15,269 bases of DNA from Dissophora ornata (Eukaryota > Mortierellomycota > Mortierellomycetes > Mortierellales > Mortierellaceae): positions 21,462 through 36,730 of the forward strand of contig MU616848.1 in NCBI GenBank assembly GCA_025201705.1. Direction: 5' to 3'. Under the pieces are notes generated by a model. It did not search any database. It was not told the DNA's origin and saw only the letters and a list, made by a program, of their open reading frames with translations. Position numbers and translations under genes: made by a program. Below are positions 1-8,556 of this stretch, in pieces; the first letter of the stretch is position 1, and every line of letters starts with the position of its first letter.

Positions 1-80
1 TTGACCGTCAAAGTTTAATCCACATGGAAGTCTAAGTGCAGCTCGTACGAGCAACGCTCTACCCTAAATAAAGCACACAT
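1..80 (+). other. Probable 3' untranslated end of an upstream paralog of the sugar transporter
   Basis: Positions 26-55 match positions 5485-5514, in the 3' region of the transporter gene, with only two differences over 30 bp. The shared block has the core AAGTCTAAGTG followed by AGCTCGTACGA. Both copies are followed by CTACC and an A/T-rich poly(A)-signal-like stretch (AATAAA at 67-72 here). No reading frame runs through the block. The simplest reading is that the window begins just after the stop codon of a duplicated, related gene on the plus strand. A dispersed repeat inserted behind both genes is the alternative. Confidence 0.5.
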
Positions 81-576
81 GTCTAAATCAGGGTGTGTTT
101 TCTTGTACTGTGAGGAGACACAACCCGTTCTCGGCGTTTCCGCGTAACCCCGGGTGACCCTTGCTGCCCTTCTGGGGCGAGCTCAAGGAAGCCTAGTGCA
201 TTTCGTGAACCAACTGAACAGCCTCTCCTTTCGTCGTCGTCATCATCTGCTTGGGGGGGACACTTGACGAGCACTCACAAGCCACCTGGCTCGCCGCTCG
301 AAATCCAACTTGCTCGCTTGGTGTCTTGAATGGGGGTTGCGAGGGAATGAGGATCTGACTCCTCATTCCTCACCTTGTGATTGATCACCTCTTGAGACCG
401 GGAGAGCGTGCTTGCTTGGACTTGCTTGTTACTTGCTTGCCACGGAGTCCAATTCCAAAAAGTAGGTTTGGATGGTTACACAACCTTATTTCTTCATCTT
501 GGTTCAAGATCCGAAGGAGAGTAGCCTGAATGGCGACTGCGTGACAAAATAGAGCAGAGCCCAGCTTGGTTCGTGG
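81..576. other. Intergenic stretch without a supported gene
   Basis: Only short minus-strand frames (63 and 78 codons) are open here, and they show no recognisable motif and no start context. The stretch holds a perfect hairpin at 344-369 and a small run of CTTGCTTG-type repeats at about 409-441. Nothing else is evident. Confidence 0.5.
344..369. repeat. Perfect 10-bp hairpin
   Basis: GGAATGAGGA at 344-353 is the exact reverse complement of TCCTCATTCC at 360-369, with a 6-base loop (TCTGAC). Its role is unknown. It could be part of a decayed element or an RNA hairpin in an untranslated region. Confidence 0.6.
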
Positions 577-815
577 CACTCTCATCACGACCGTACACAA
601 GTTTACGGTTCCAGGAACCAAGAATGAGCGCGATCCAAGGTCATGGATGTCGCCTTCATCAGTTGAAAGGAGATCAGGTCGTCCTCATGTTGGCATGATC
701 TCGGCATGAGAGATGCATGGCTTGCACACTCTCATCACGCCCGTACATTGTGCACGGTCTTTGGAACCAAGAATAAGCCTGATCCTAGATGGCCATGGAC
801 GTCGCCATCATTAGA
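577..815 (+). repeat. Two-copy imperfect tandem repeat, 150-bp period
   Basis: The block starting CACTCTCATCACG at 577 recurs at 727, exactly 150 bp later. Similarity continues for about 88 bp in each copy (CCGTACA.., GGAACCAAGAAT.AGC, CATGGA.GTCGCC.TCAT), with many substitutions. The minus-strand frames across it look incidental. Confidence 0.7.
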
Positions 816-845
816 TTCTGAACAGGCAAAGCGTCGGCATGCCTG

Positions 846-1079
846 ATGTTCTTTCTGCTTTCTGCATGGGTTAAGGGTTTTTATCATGCTACTCTGGCAC
901 GCATAGTATTTGAAGCGTGCTACTACTTTAGACAGGAGGCCCGTATTGATCATCAATCAATTTTTTATTTATCGTCACTGAGCATCATCAATACCAGACT
1001 AAAAGGTGTTCTTGTCTCGTTCCTGGTGTACTTACCTACTCGAGCGCTGGTAGTAATGACGTTACAGAAGCAGAAGCGG
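846..1079. other. Intergenic stretch leading into the satellite
   Basis: Opposite-strand short ORFs (86 codons plus, 60 codons minus) overlap here, which is typical of non-coding sequence. From about 1010 the sequence begins to resemble a diverged copy of the following tandem repeat. No gene is supported. Confidence 0.45.
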
Positions 1080-2600
1080 CGGCTGGGAAGGACGGGGAGC
1101 TTCTGATCAAAGAAAGAAAAAGGAATCAGCATGGGTAAGAGCTTCAATCGGGAGGAGTTCTCATTCGACGTTACATCGGTTGTTCTGATTCATGGTGCAC
1201 ATACCTGACTACTAGTCCTAGAGGCTCAGGAGAAGCAAAAGAGGCGCTGAGAAGGATAAGAGGACCTGGAAAATATAAAGAATGAAAGCAGAATCTGGAT
1301 AGGTAAAGGGCTCATTCGGCTAGAGTTCTCATTCGACCTTGCCTAGGTTACTCCAAGTCATGGCGCACGTTCCTGTTTGTTGTTCTTAAAGTCGCCGGAG
1401 AATTAGAAGGGGCGCCATGAACGACGGGAAGTTCCTGGTCAATGAAAGAAAAAGGAATCAGCAAGGGTTAGAGCTTCATTCGGCAGGAGTTCTCATTCGA
1501 AGTTGAAGCGGTTGTTCTGATTCATGGTGCACATACCTGGGTGTGGGCATAAAGTCACCGGAGAAGTAAAAGAGGCACCGAGAGGGATGGGGAGTTCCTG
1601 GTCAAAGAAAGAAAAAGGAATTGGGATGGGTAATGGACTCATTCGGCAGGAATTCTCTCATTCGACGTTGCCTCGGTTGTTCTGATTCATGGCGCACATA
1701 CCTGGGTCTGTGGGCGTAAGGTCACCAGAGAAGTAGAAGAGGCACCGAGAGGGACAGGAAGTTCTTGGTCAGAGAAAGAAAAGGGAATCAGGATGGGTAA
1801 GGGACTCATTCGGCAGGAGTTCTCATTCGAGGTTGCAGCGGTTGTTCTGATCCATGGTGCACATACCTGGGTGTGGGCGTAAGGTCACCAGAGAAGTTGA
1901 AGAGGCGCTGAGAGGGACGGGAAGTTCCTGGTCGGAGAAAGAAAAGGGAATCAGGATGGGTAAGGGACTCATTCGGCAGGAGTTCTCATTCGAGGTTGCA
2001 GCGGTTGTTCTGATTCATGGCTCACATACCTGGCTACTAGTCCTTGAGGCTCAGGAGAAGCAAAAGAGGCGCCGAGAAGGATAAGAGGACCTGGAAAATA
2101 AAAGTATTGAAAACAGAATCGGGATGGGTAAGGGACTCATTAGCCCAGAGTTCTCATTCGACCATGCCTAGGTTACTCCAAGTCATTGCGCATGTACCTG
2201 TTTGCTGTTCTTAGAGCCGCCGGAGAAGTAGAAGAGGCGCCAAGAAGGACGAGAAGCTCCTGTTCAAAGAAAGAAAAAGGATTCAGGGTGGGTGAGTGGC
2301 TCTGAGAAGGACGGGGAGCTTGTGAAAAAGAGACTGAACATGAATAAGGGTGGGTGAGTGACTTATTCGACCAGAGTTCTCGCTCGACGTAACCTCGGTT
2401 ACTATGAATCATAGCGCACATACAAGGCTGCTGGCCGTAAAGTTGCTGGAGAAGTAGGAGAGGAGGAGAGGCGCTGGGATGAATGGGGAAGCCCCTGAAA
2501 AGATGAAAAGAGAAAGAAAAAGGGACTCACTCTACACTCAATGTTGCCTCAGTCACTCCTCTGATTCATGGCACACAAACATTCATGTACCTCGGAGGAA
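1080..2600 (+). repeat. Satellite array, ~165-bp monomers with an 825-bp higher-order period
   Basis: The motif GAGTTCTCATTCGA followed by a GTTGCCTCGGTT-like segment recurs. Its TCATTCG anchor sits at 1161, 1329, 1493, 1658, 1823, 1986 and 2154, with a diverged copy (TCGCTCG) at 2380. The spacings are 168, 164, 165, 165, 163, 168 and 226. Monomers 1 and 6 share a private variant (CTACTAGTCCT.GAGGCTCAGG, then AAGAGGACCTGGAAAATA). Monomers 2 and 7 share another (CCTAGGTTACTCCAAGTCA). Both pairs are exactly 825 bp apart, so the array has a five-monomer higher-order unit. Partial or diverged monomers flank it at about 1080-1150 and 2380-2600, and the 2154-2380 interval contains an extra ~60 bp. 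Short ORFs inside are by-products of monomer lengths near a multiple of three. Confidence 0.9.
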
Positions 2601-2758
2601 ATAACATTGGGCGCAGGTGAAGGAAAGTGATACAGAGTAATGGATGCGGATTAAACAAGGAAATGGCAAGGGGGATGATCCACCACGCTCTGCGTATCTC
2701 TCCACACACAACGATGCAAATGAGCATGGATAATAATTTGTCCTTGAATTTAGAAGAG

Positions 2759-3309
2759 ATTAGAGTTGAGGGTTGGACATGCTCGTTCTTATCTCTCCAC
2801 TCTTTTCTGTTCTCCACAGCGTTTTAAAGGTTGTGGAGATGAAAGCGCAGGAGAACAAATGTAATCTTTAATTCATTCAACCCCACTGATTTTTTTTTGC
2901 TTTTCGTTCGATGGCCAAAGAAAAGACTTTGTGTTGCCTTTGTGCTTCCTTCTTATCGCGTGCTGTCTATGTGTTGAATTCACAATTCCATACAGTAGGA
3001 CAGGTGGTCATGCCAATGTCACAATTAGAGTTGAGGGTTGGACATGCTCGTTCTTAGTCTATCTCTCCACTCTTTTCTGTTCTCCACAGCCTATTGAGCG
3101 TTTTAAAAGTTGTGGAGATGAAAGCCCAGGAGAGCAAATGTAATCTTTAATCCATTCAACCCCACTGATTTTTTTTTGCTTTTCGTTCGATGGCCAAAGA
3201 GAAGACTCTGTGATGCCTTTGTGCCTCCTTCTTATCGCGTGCTGTCTATGTGTCGAATTCACCAATGAAAGACAACTCCATAGGACAGGTGGTCATGCCA
3301 ATGTCACAA
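2759..3309 (+). repeat. Two-copy tandem duplication, 265 and 285 bp
   Basis: Copy 1 (2759-3023) and copy 2 (3024-3309) both begin ATTAGAGTTGAGGGTTGGAC and end near GCCAATGTCACAA. They share, in order, CTCTCCACTCTTTTCTGTTC, a GTTGTGGAGATGAAAGC block, CAACCCCACTGA with a T-run, and CTTATCGCGTGCTGTCTATG. Copy 2 has small insertions (near 3056 and 3091, and AATGAAAGACAAC near 3264). Similarity is high, so the duplication is younger than the satellite divergence. Short frames on both strands are not gene-like. Confidence 0.9.
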
Positions 3310-3796
3310 AACGGTTATCAGTACGCTAGTGGACGCAGAAAGCAAACGATTACGGTACCAGATCCATTCCACGCGTTGAAATCAGGCAAAAGTAAACAAA
3401 ATAAGCCACAGATAAGCAAATGATAAGGATAAGACAACGTTCTTAAGGTTTTTAGTCCTGAAGGTTTTTGGCCCTGTACTCGTTCGTTTACTAAACCTCA
3501 GATACCTTACAAATCGAACATGGTTCAAGCTAGGCGAAATGGTCAAACTTTGTCGTGGACACCGCTTGGCCGTGTAACCTTGTTTTTGAGTTCATTCCAC
3601 TGGACCACCCCAGGGCGTCTTCTCCAACTGCTTGCGAGCGAAATACAATTGGTCGATCGCCTTGCTATTGCCCCACGTACTCTTTTCTTTAGTCTCCTCT
3701 CGGGCGGAGAGTTGTGGGGGGGAAACAGGATAAAAAGGCGGCACTTTCGCAAAGAAAAAAAAAAATTATCCTCCTCTTCTCTATTAATCATTAATC
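3310..3796 (+). promoter_or_regulatory. Upstream region and putative promoter of the hexose transporter
   Basis: No gene fits between the tandem repeat and the transporter start. A TATA-like GGATAAAAAGG lies at 3728-3738, about 60 bp before the ATG, followed by an A-run and a C/T-rich tract ending CATTAATCATG. Three sites match the fungal carbon-repressor (CreA/Mig1) consensus SYGGRG: CCCCAG at 3608-3613 (minus), CCCCAC at 3671-3676 (minus) and GTGGGG at 3714-3719 (plus). Glucose control of hexose transporters through such sites is known in other fungi. Here it is only a suggestion, because the hexamer is short and common. Confidence 0.4.
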
Positions 3797-5395
3797 ATGT
3801 CCAAACAAGACACCGAAACTGGTGTGGTCGCCGCCGAAAACCTTGCCCGTGTCGAAGCCCCGGTTACATGGCGCACTTACGCCATGTGCGCTTTCGCCTC
3901 CTTCGGAGGAATCTTCTTCGGTTACGATTCCGGATACATCGGTGGTGTCCAGGGCATGGACTACTTCATCAAGATGATCGACGGCCCCGATGCCACTGCA
4001 CTTGTGTCCTCGCAATCATCTCTTATCGTCTCTATTCTCTCTGCCGGTACCTTCTGCGGTGCTCTCATCGCTGGTGACCTCTCTGATTTCTTTGGTCGCC
4101 GCTTTACCATCATTCTTGGTAGCGCTATCTTCATTGTTGGTGTCATCCTCCAAACTGTCTCTGCTGGTCTTACTCTTCTTGTCGTTGGTCGTGTCGTTGC
4201 TGGTCTCGGTGTTGGTTTCGTCTCTGCCATTATCATTCTTTACATGTCAGAAATTGCTCCCAAGAAAGTCCGTGGTGCCATCGTCTCTGGCTACCAATTC
4301 TGCATCACCATTGGTTTGCTTCTCGCTGCCTGCGTCACCTACGGCACCGAAAACTTCGAAAACTCTGGCTCTTACCGTATCCCCATTGGTTTGCAAATCG
4401 TCTGGGCTTTGATCCTTGGTGTCGGTCTGATGTTCCTCCCCGAATCCCCCCGTTACTACATCAAGAAGGGAGAGGTCGAGGAAGCTCGCAAGGCTTTGGG
4501 CCGTGTCCGTGGTCAAGACCCCAACTCTCACTACATCGAGGCTGAATTGAACGAAATCCGTGCCAACCACGAATATGAAACGCGCATGACCCCCGATACT
4601 GGCTACTTTGGCTCCTGGCTCCTCTGCTTCAGCGGTTCCGTCGGTCTCGCTAGCTCCAACGTCCGCAAGACTCTCTTGGGTATCACTCTTCAAATGATGC
4701 AACAATGGACCGGTGTCAACTTTGTCTTCTACTACTCTACCATTTTCTTGAAAGGAACCGGCGCCGTCAGCAACCCCTTCCTCATGTCCCTCATCTTCAC
4801 CCTCGTCAACGTGCTCTCCACTCCTTTATCCTTCTGGCTTGTCGAACGCTTCGGTCGTCGCTCCATGCTTCTCTGGGGTGCCATCGGTATGACTGTCTGT
4901 GAATTCATTGTCGCTATCATCGGTGTCACTGTTGGTTTCAACCACACCCACGATGTTGATGGTGTCACCATGGCCAACAATATCTCCGCTGTCAACGCCC
5001 AGATTGCTTTCATTGCCATCTACATCTTCTTCTTTGCCACCACCTGGGGTCCCGGTGCCTGGGTTCTTATTGGTGAAATCTTCCCTCTTTCCATCCGTTC
5101 CCGTGGTGTCGCCCTTTCCACTGCCTCCAACTGGTTCTGGAACTTCATCATCAGTTACATCACTCCCTACTTGGTCGGTACCGATCATGCCAACATGCAA
5201 TCCAGCGTCTTCTTCCTCTGGGGTTCTCTTTGCGCCCTCTGCATTGTCTACTCTTACTTCCTTGTTCCCGAAACCAAAGGTCTTACTCTTGAACAAGTTG
5301 ACCAAATGTTGGATGAAGTCTCTCCTCGCAAGTCTGCTGCCTGGAAGCCCACCACCACCTTCGCCACCATGGAGGAGAAGCAAACTACTGCTTAA
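3797..5395 (+). CDS. MFS hexose (monosaccharide) transporter
   Basis: This 532-residue intronless protein is a plasma-membrane sugar porter of the major facilitator superfamily, probably importing glucose or related hexoses by proton symport as fungal high-affinity family members do. Family signatures appear in order: GGIFFGYDSGYIGG (37-50) in the first membrane segment, GDLSDFFGRR (93-102), GRVVAGLGVGF (131-141) leading to YMSEIAPKKVRG (149-160), PESPRYYIKKG (215-225) before the central loop, QQWTGVNFVFYYS (302-314), ERFGRR (350-355), WGPGAWVLIGEIFP (417-430) and PETKGLTLEQVDQM (491-504). About twelve hydrophobic segments fit the usual fold, and the length is typical. The ATG follows a C/T-rich leader. 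Codons favour C or T at the third position, unlike everything around it, which suggests strong expression. Substrate specificity cannot be read from the sequence. Confidence 0.96.
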   Translation: MSKQDTETGVVAAENLARVEAPVTWRTYAMCAFASFGGIFFGYDSGYIGGVQGMDYFIKMIDGPDATALVSSQSSLIVSILSAGTFCGALIAGDLSDFFGRRFTIILGSAIFIVGVILQTVSAGLTLLVVGRVVAGLGVGFVSAIIILYMSEIAPKKVRGAIVSGYQFCITIGLLLAACVTYGTENFENSGSYRIPIGLQIVWALILGVGLMFLPESPRYYIKKGEVEEARKALGRVRGQDPNSHYIEAELNEIRANHEYETRMTPDTGYFGSWLLCFSGSVGLASSNVRKTLLGITLQMMQQWTGVNFVFYYSTIFLKGTGAVSNPFLMSLIFTLVNVLSTPLSFWLVERFGRRSMLLWGAIGMTVCEFIVAIIGVTVGFNHTHDVDGVTMANNISAVNAQIAFIAIYIFFFATTWGPGAWVLIGEIFPLSIRSRGVALSTASNWFWNFIISYITPYLVGTDHANMQSSVFFLWGSLCALCIVYSYFLVPETKGLTLEQVDQMLDEVSPRKSAAWKPTTTFATMEEKQTTA

Positions 5396-5564
5396 AGGAA
5401 ATACTTCTAAGCTTGCCCAGCAACTTTTTTTTTCAATTTCCGTCACTTTTACTCGTACATCACATGGAATTAAAGACGTTTTTTGGAAGTCTAAGTGTAG
5501 CTCGTACGAACAACAAATCTACCTAAGTGAAATAATAAATAATCCGTTCTCTACGGCCTTTGGG
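5396..5564 (+). other. 3' untranslated region of the hexose transporter
   Basis: After the TAA stop there is an A/T-rich tail with the 30-bp block at 5485-5514 that recurs at 26-55. An AATAATAAATAAT stretch at 5531-5543 could serve as a poly(A) signal. No coding potential is seen. Confidence 0.5.
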
Positions 5565-5841
5565 CATTTTTTTTTTTTTCGCCACTGCTATTTTTTTTTT
5601 TTGGCCTTGGTTGACTAAGCATAATAGCCACTGGCATTTTCTTGTTCGCCGTCATTTGCATTGCTCATCAGCCGTCCCTCATTTTATTATAGGCAATAAA
5701 ATCAAATGAATTGAAAAAGAGGAACCGGATCATACTCTGGCGCTTTTATTTGTTTCTGCTTGTGGGGCCGGCAACTCTTGGCAAGTGGCTATTATGCTTC
5801 GTCAACCAAGGCCAAAAATAGCAGTGCCGAAAAAAAAAATG
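5565..5841. repeat. Fold-back (long inverted repeat) element
   Basis: The arm at 5565-5635 reads CATTTTT.. CG.CACTGCTATTTTT.. GGCCTTGGTTGAC.AAGC and then ATAATAGCCACT. Its reverse complement lies at 5779-5841 with only a few substitutions and shorter homopolymers. The arms enclose a loop of about 140 bp, and weaker pairing continues a little inward (GGCA..TTG..CGCC). No transposase frame is present, so this is either a non-autonomous element or a simple inverted duplication. Obvious target-site duplications were not found. Confidence 0.75.
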
Positions 5842-5890
5842 GCAGCGGCGAAAGAAAAAAATGGCAGCGGCGAAAGAAAAAAATGGCAAA
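5840..5890 (+). repeat. 22-bp minisatellite, about 2.3 copies
   Basis: TGGCAGCGGCGAAAGAAAAAAA starts at 5840 and 5862, and a partial copy starts at 5884. The period is exactly 22 bp. The unit resembles the outer end of the adjacent inverted-repeat arm, so it probably arose by slippage from that end. Open frames across it are simple-sequence artefacts. Confidence 0.8.
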
Positions 5891-6083
5891 AAGGCTGTTC
5901 TCTCTTACTCACCTGCCCCACAAATGCTCACACGCGTTGATTGCTTTTTTGTTTTTTTTTTACTAACAAGGACCCCCAGGGTCATGGGATTTATTAGCTA
6001 TGGTCTATTCGTTGATTGCATTTTTGTGTCTTGCTGTTTGAAGCACTTGTCCATTTACACCAATAGTTTATGGGTCAATGCAA

Positions 6084-6371
6084 TTTAGTGTGTTTTCCTT
6101 AGTGTGTACACACTAAATTCACAAAATTAAATGAGACGTCCCAGCCACAAAAAAAAATCAAAACAACCTTTCTTCCTTTCACATGAAGCGGTGAGTGAAG
6201 TAAATTTAAATTCCTTTCACATGTCGGATCAAGGCTATGGACGCTTGCTTGGTGTAACATTGACGGCAACTCTGTTTCCAGCAGTGCTACAAGAACTGAA
6301 AGAAACTCTGGGCACCGTCTCATTTATTTTAGAGTTTAGTGTGTATGCACCTGAGGTCAACACACTAAAAT
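6084..6371. mobile_element. MITE-like element with ~60-bp terminal inverted repeats
   Basis: The left end begins TTTAGTGTGTT and continues through TACACACTAAA to AAATGAGACG (to about 6142). The right end (about 6315-6371) is its inverted complement: CGTCTCATTTATTT, then TTTAGTGTGTATG, then AACACACTAAA. The inner part of each arm also contains an opposed TTAGTGTGT/ACACACTAA pair, including a perfect 18-bp palindrome at 6099-6116. The ~285-bp element has no coding capacity. It lies directly upstream of the first recognisable Crinkler codon. A near-identical 17-bp sequence flanks it at 6056-6072 and 6375-6391. Confidence 0.75.
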
Positions 6372-6372
6372 C

Positions 6373-8556
6373 ATTACACCCATAGTTTATGCACCTGTTC
6401 CTGTTCCACCTCATGCTCGCAGCTTCACCCCTTTCTTACATGACTCTCGTCCTGGCACGCCGTTATCTGGTATGGACCCATTTATGCCTTTTTGTACTTT
6501 ATCGTTGTTATTCATTCGAGTGTTAAGTGTTCTAACATCGCCCTTTTATCCCACGCAAATAGGCGACCTCCATGTCAACATCAAAAAGATTGCAGACAAG
6601 TTCTTTGAACCAGGATCAGATGTGGCCAAATTTCTCGACGCATTTGTAAAAGGCGAGGGACAGCTTCCGATCACTACTGGATCTATTCAAGGTTTGCCAA
6701 GAGCATGGCGTCGTGGCTTCGGTGTAGCCTTTGGCGTTTCTGGTGAGCTATTGCTGCAGCGTGCGCTTTATGGATATCACTCAACAGCTTTGAGGCATGG
6801 TATTGACTATTATTTGCGCTCTTTGTGCTCATATAGGCTGTGGCAAAACTCGCGCTGTCATCGAGCTCCTGTCTCAGCACTGGGGGTTCTACTTCAACGC
6901 CGCAGATGACGACTGGGGATCAGGGGACATGATGACACTTTACAACACCGTTCGCAGTTACTTAAAGGATGTCCAGGTATCCTCCGCCGTGGTAGACCTT
7001 GAAATCAACAACCTCATTGCACGGAAGACAACACTCTGGCTGTTTCTCTCTCGGCTCCTTGTCTTCAAGTACTGCATAAGCGTCCCCAGCAGCAGTGAGA
7101 CCTTTACCAGCGCACGTTGGGCTCTCCTGCAAGTTTGTCCGCATGTTCTTTTCAAGAACATGTCCAACGAACTGTTCCTAAAACTCCTCAACCTTCAGCA
7201 TCATAGAGAACTCCCTCTTTCTCTGCTTATCCGAAATGTGTATGAGGATGCAAAAGATCGCCTTATCGTGCGTGGATGTCTACCAAAGATCAAGGATGGG
7301 ACCAGACTCCTAGTCATCAATGACGAGGCACAGTTCCTTGGCGACCAGTTCAATGGCTCTTTCCAGTCGATGTCTTCTTCGGAGGATTCTTCACGACCAC
7401 TACTGTCTCCTATCCTACACGTGTTTCGAGATATCGGTCAACACCAGCTCACGCTTGTCACCTGGGGTACTAGCCTCAGTATGTTAACACCTTTTTCTGG
7501 GTTCAGAGCTCAGGTTCTGGTCTGAAGGACAGCTCCACTAACTTTGAGGTGAGTAGGTCACCTTTATTAACGCTGGCTTGTCTTTCAGTCGCGATTGAGA
7601 TCAAAGACTAACTAATGGTTGACTCTTTTTTCTTCTTTCCACCTACACCACAAAACAAACAAAACAACGCCAAAAAAAAGTATCTTGAGTTTCCTGGCTG
7701 GGCAGACAAGGACTCGATCAAAACGTATATTTCTCGAGTGCGGAATTGTTTGCAGGACGAGCAGTCAAAGCTGGCTTTGGACGAATTTCTCTCGCAGGAG
7801 GCAGTCGAGATGCTATTCCAAAAATTTGTGGGCCGCTATCGCCCGGCTATAGCTTGTCAACTTAAGATGGCCACACAGAAAAGAGGCAAAGAAATGATTG
7901 AACGTAGAGTACGCTCAGTACTTACAGCCCTATTGTCTTTCCGTCTATAGGAAAGGATGGTCGAAAACAACGACCCTGGTGCATGGAAGAAGACCATCGA
8001 GGATGATTACAAATACATCATCGACTCGGCGCACCACCAAGGGAAACTCTGTGATAAAGATGGGTGCACAGCTTTAATGACTTGGAGGAATGTGGGGCTC
8101 ATTTGTTGTCGTGATCGGTTGTACTATAAAAATAACCACCTCTGCAGCAAATGCGAAGGCAAAGACAGGATCGATAAGGTATTATCTCAAGTACTGTATG
8201 GGAATCACATAACCCTGCTGGTGAAGGGTTGACTGACAAAAAGTTCCCTGTATAAACTATAGCACGAGGATGCGGTCAGACGAGCGTACCAGATCGAAGG
8301 GGACCTACTTTCTGGTTTTGTCAGGCAGCTCGCTCCTAACAGTGAAGTACCAAGCTGTGCTCAGAATAGCCTATGCGCTGGATGCTCCGTAAAGCTGGAT
8401 AGGACAAACGGGACACTTGTGCTGGGACAATCCAATATTCCGATCAGGTTCTACCCATATTGCCACGAATGACGTAATGACCGTGCTTCTAAACCTCAAG
8501 AAGACCCGAGGTACAAGTTCACTTTCTGGATAAACGACCACAAGGACCAAGCCTAA
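6373..8556 (+). pseudogene. Crinkler-like P-loop NTPase, 5'-truncated and broken
   Basis: By resemblance this belongs to the fungal/oomycete Crinkler (CRN) group, whose members carry a STAND/AAA-like ATPase. Many act as effectors inside host cells, but the role in fungi of this type is unclear. The exon chain I read is 6373-6469, 6563-6742, 6837-7548, 7681-7908, 7951-8178 and 8263-8556, with GT..AG introns between. A Pro-rich linker ends DSRPGTPLSG, followed by GDLHVNIKKIADKFFEPGS. Walker A (GVSGCGKT) spans the second intron at 6743-6836, and Walker B (RLLVINDEAQ) ends in Asp-Glu at 7322-7327. The last two exons add a cysteine-rich tail (C-x4-C, CC, C-x2-C, C-x5-C-x2-C). Damage: the N-terminal Crinkler header is absent, replaced upstream by the MITE; a frameshift lies near 7481-7492; an in-frame TGA at 8470-8472 precedes open frame to the TAA at 8554. 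The 7549-7680 intron ends in an unusual A-run, and the 7909-7950 intron is very short, so those boundaries are tentative. Confidence 0.8.
7951..8556 (+). other. Cysteine-rich, possibly zinc-binding C-terminal segment of the Crinkler-like protein
   Basis: Two exons (7951-8178 and 8263-8556, joined in phase 0) contain paired cysteines: CDKDGC, ICC and CSKC in the first, and CAQNSLCAGC and a PYCHE in the second. The second exon stays open beyond its TGA at 8470 for another 27 codons. The spacing suggests a zinc-ribbon or treble-clef-like fold, but I do not recognise a named family. It may be a normal tail of this subfamily or a separate domain fused to the ATPase. Confidence 0.5.

Noticed and set aside
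83..621. Minus-strand small proteins (63 and 78 codons)
   Set aside because: There is no motif, no conserved start context, and the composition is that of random frames.
1854..2421. Short frames within the satellite (76 and 82 codons)
   Set aside because: They follow from monomers near 165 bp, a multiple of three; neighbouring monomers do not keep the frame.
1080..2600. CRISPR-like array
   Set aside because: The repeats are tandem without unique spacers, are about 165 bp long, and the setting is a fungal genome.
3520..4077. 185-codon plus-strand frame overlapping the transporter start
   Set aside because: It overlaps the first ~94 codons of the MFS protein in another frame, is Arg/His/Cys-rich where it overlaps, and has no motif.
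4247..5618. Long frames on both strands inside and just past the transporter
   Set aside because: They mirror the strong codon bias of the real gene and have Ser/Leu- or Gly/Asp-rich composition without domains.
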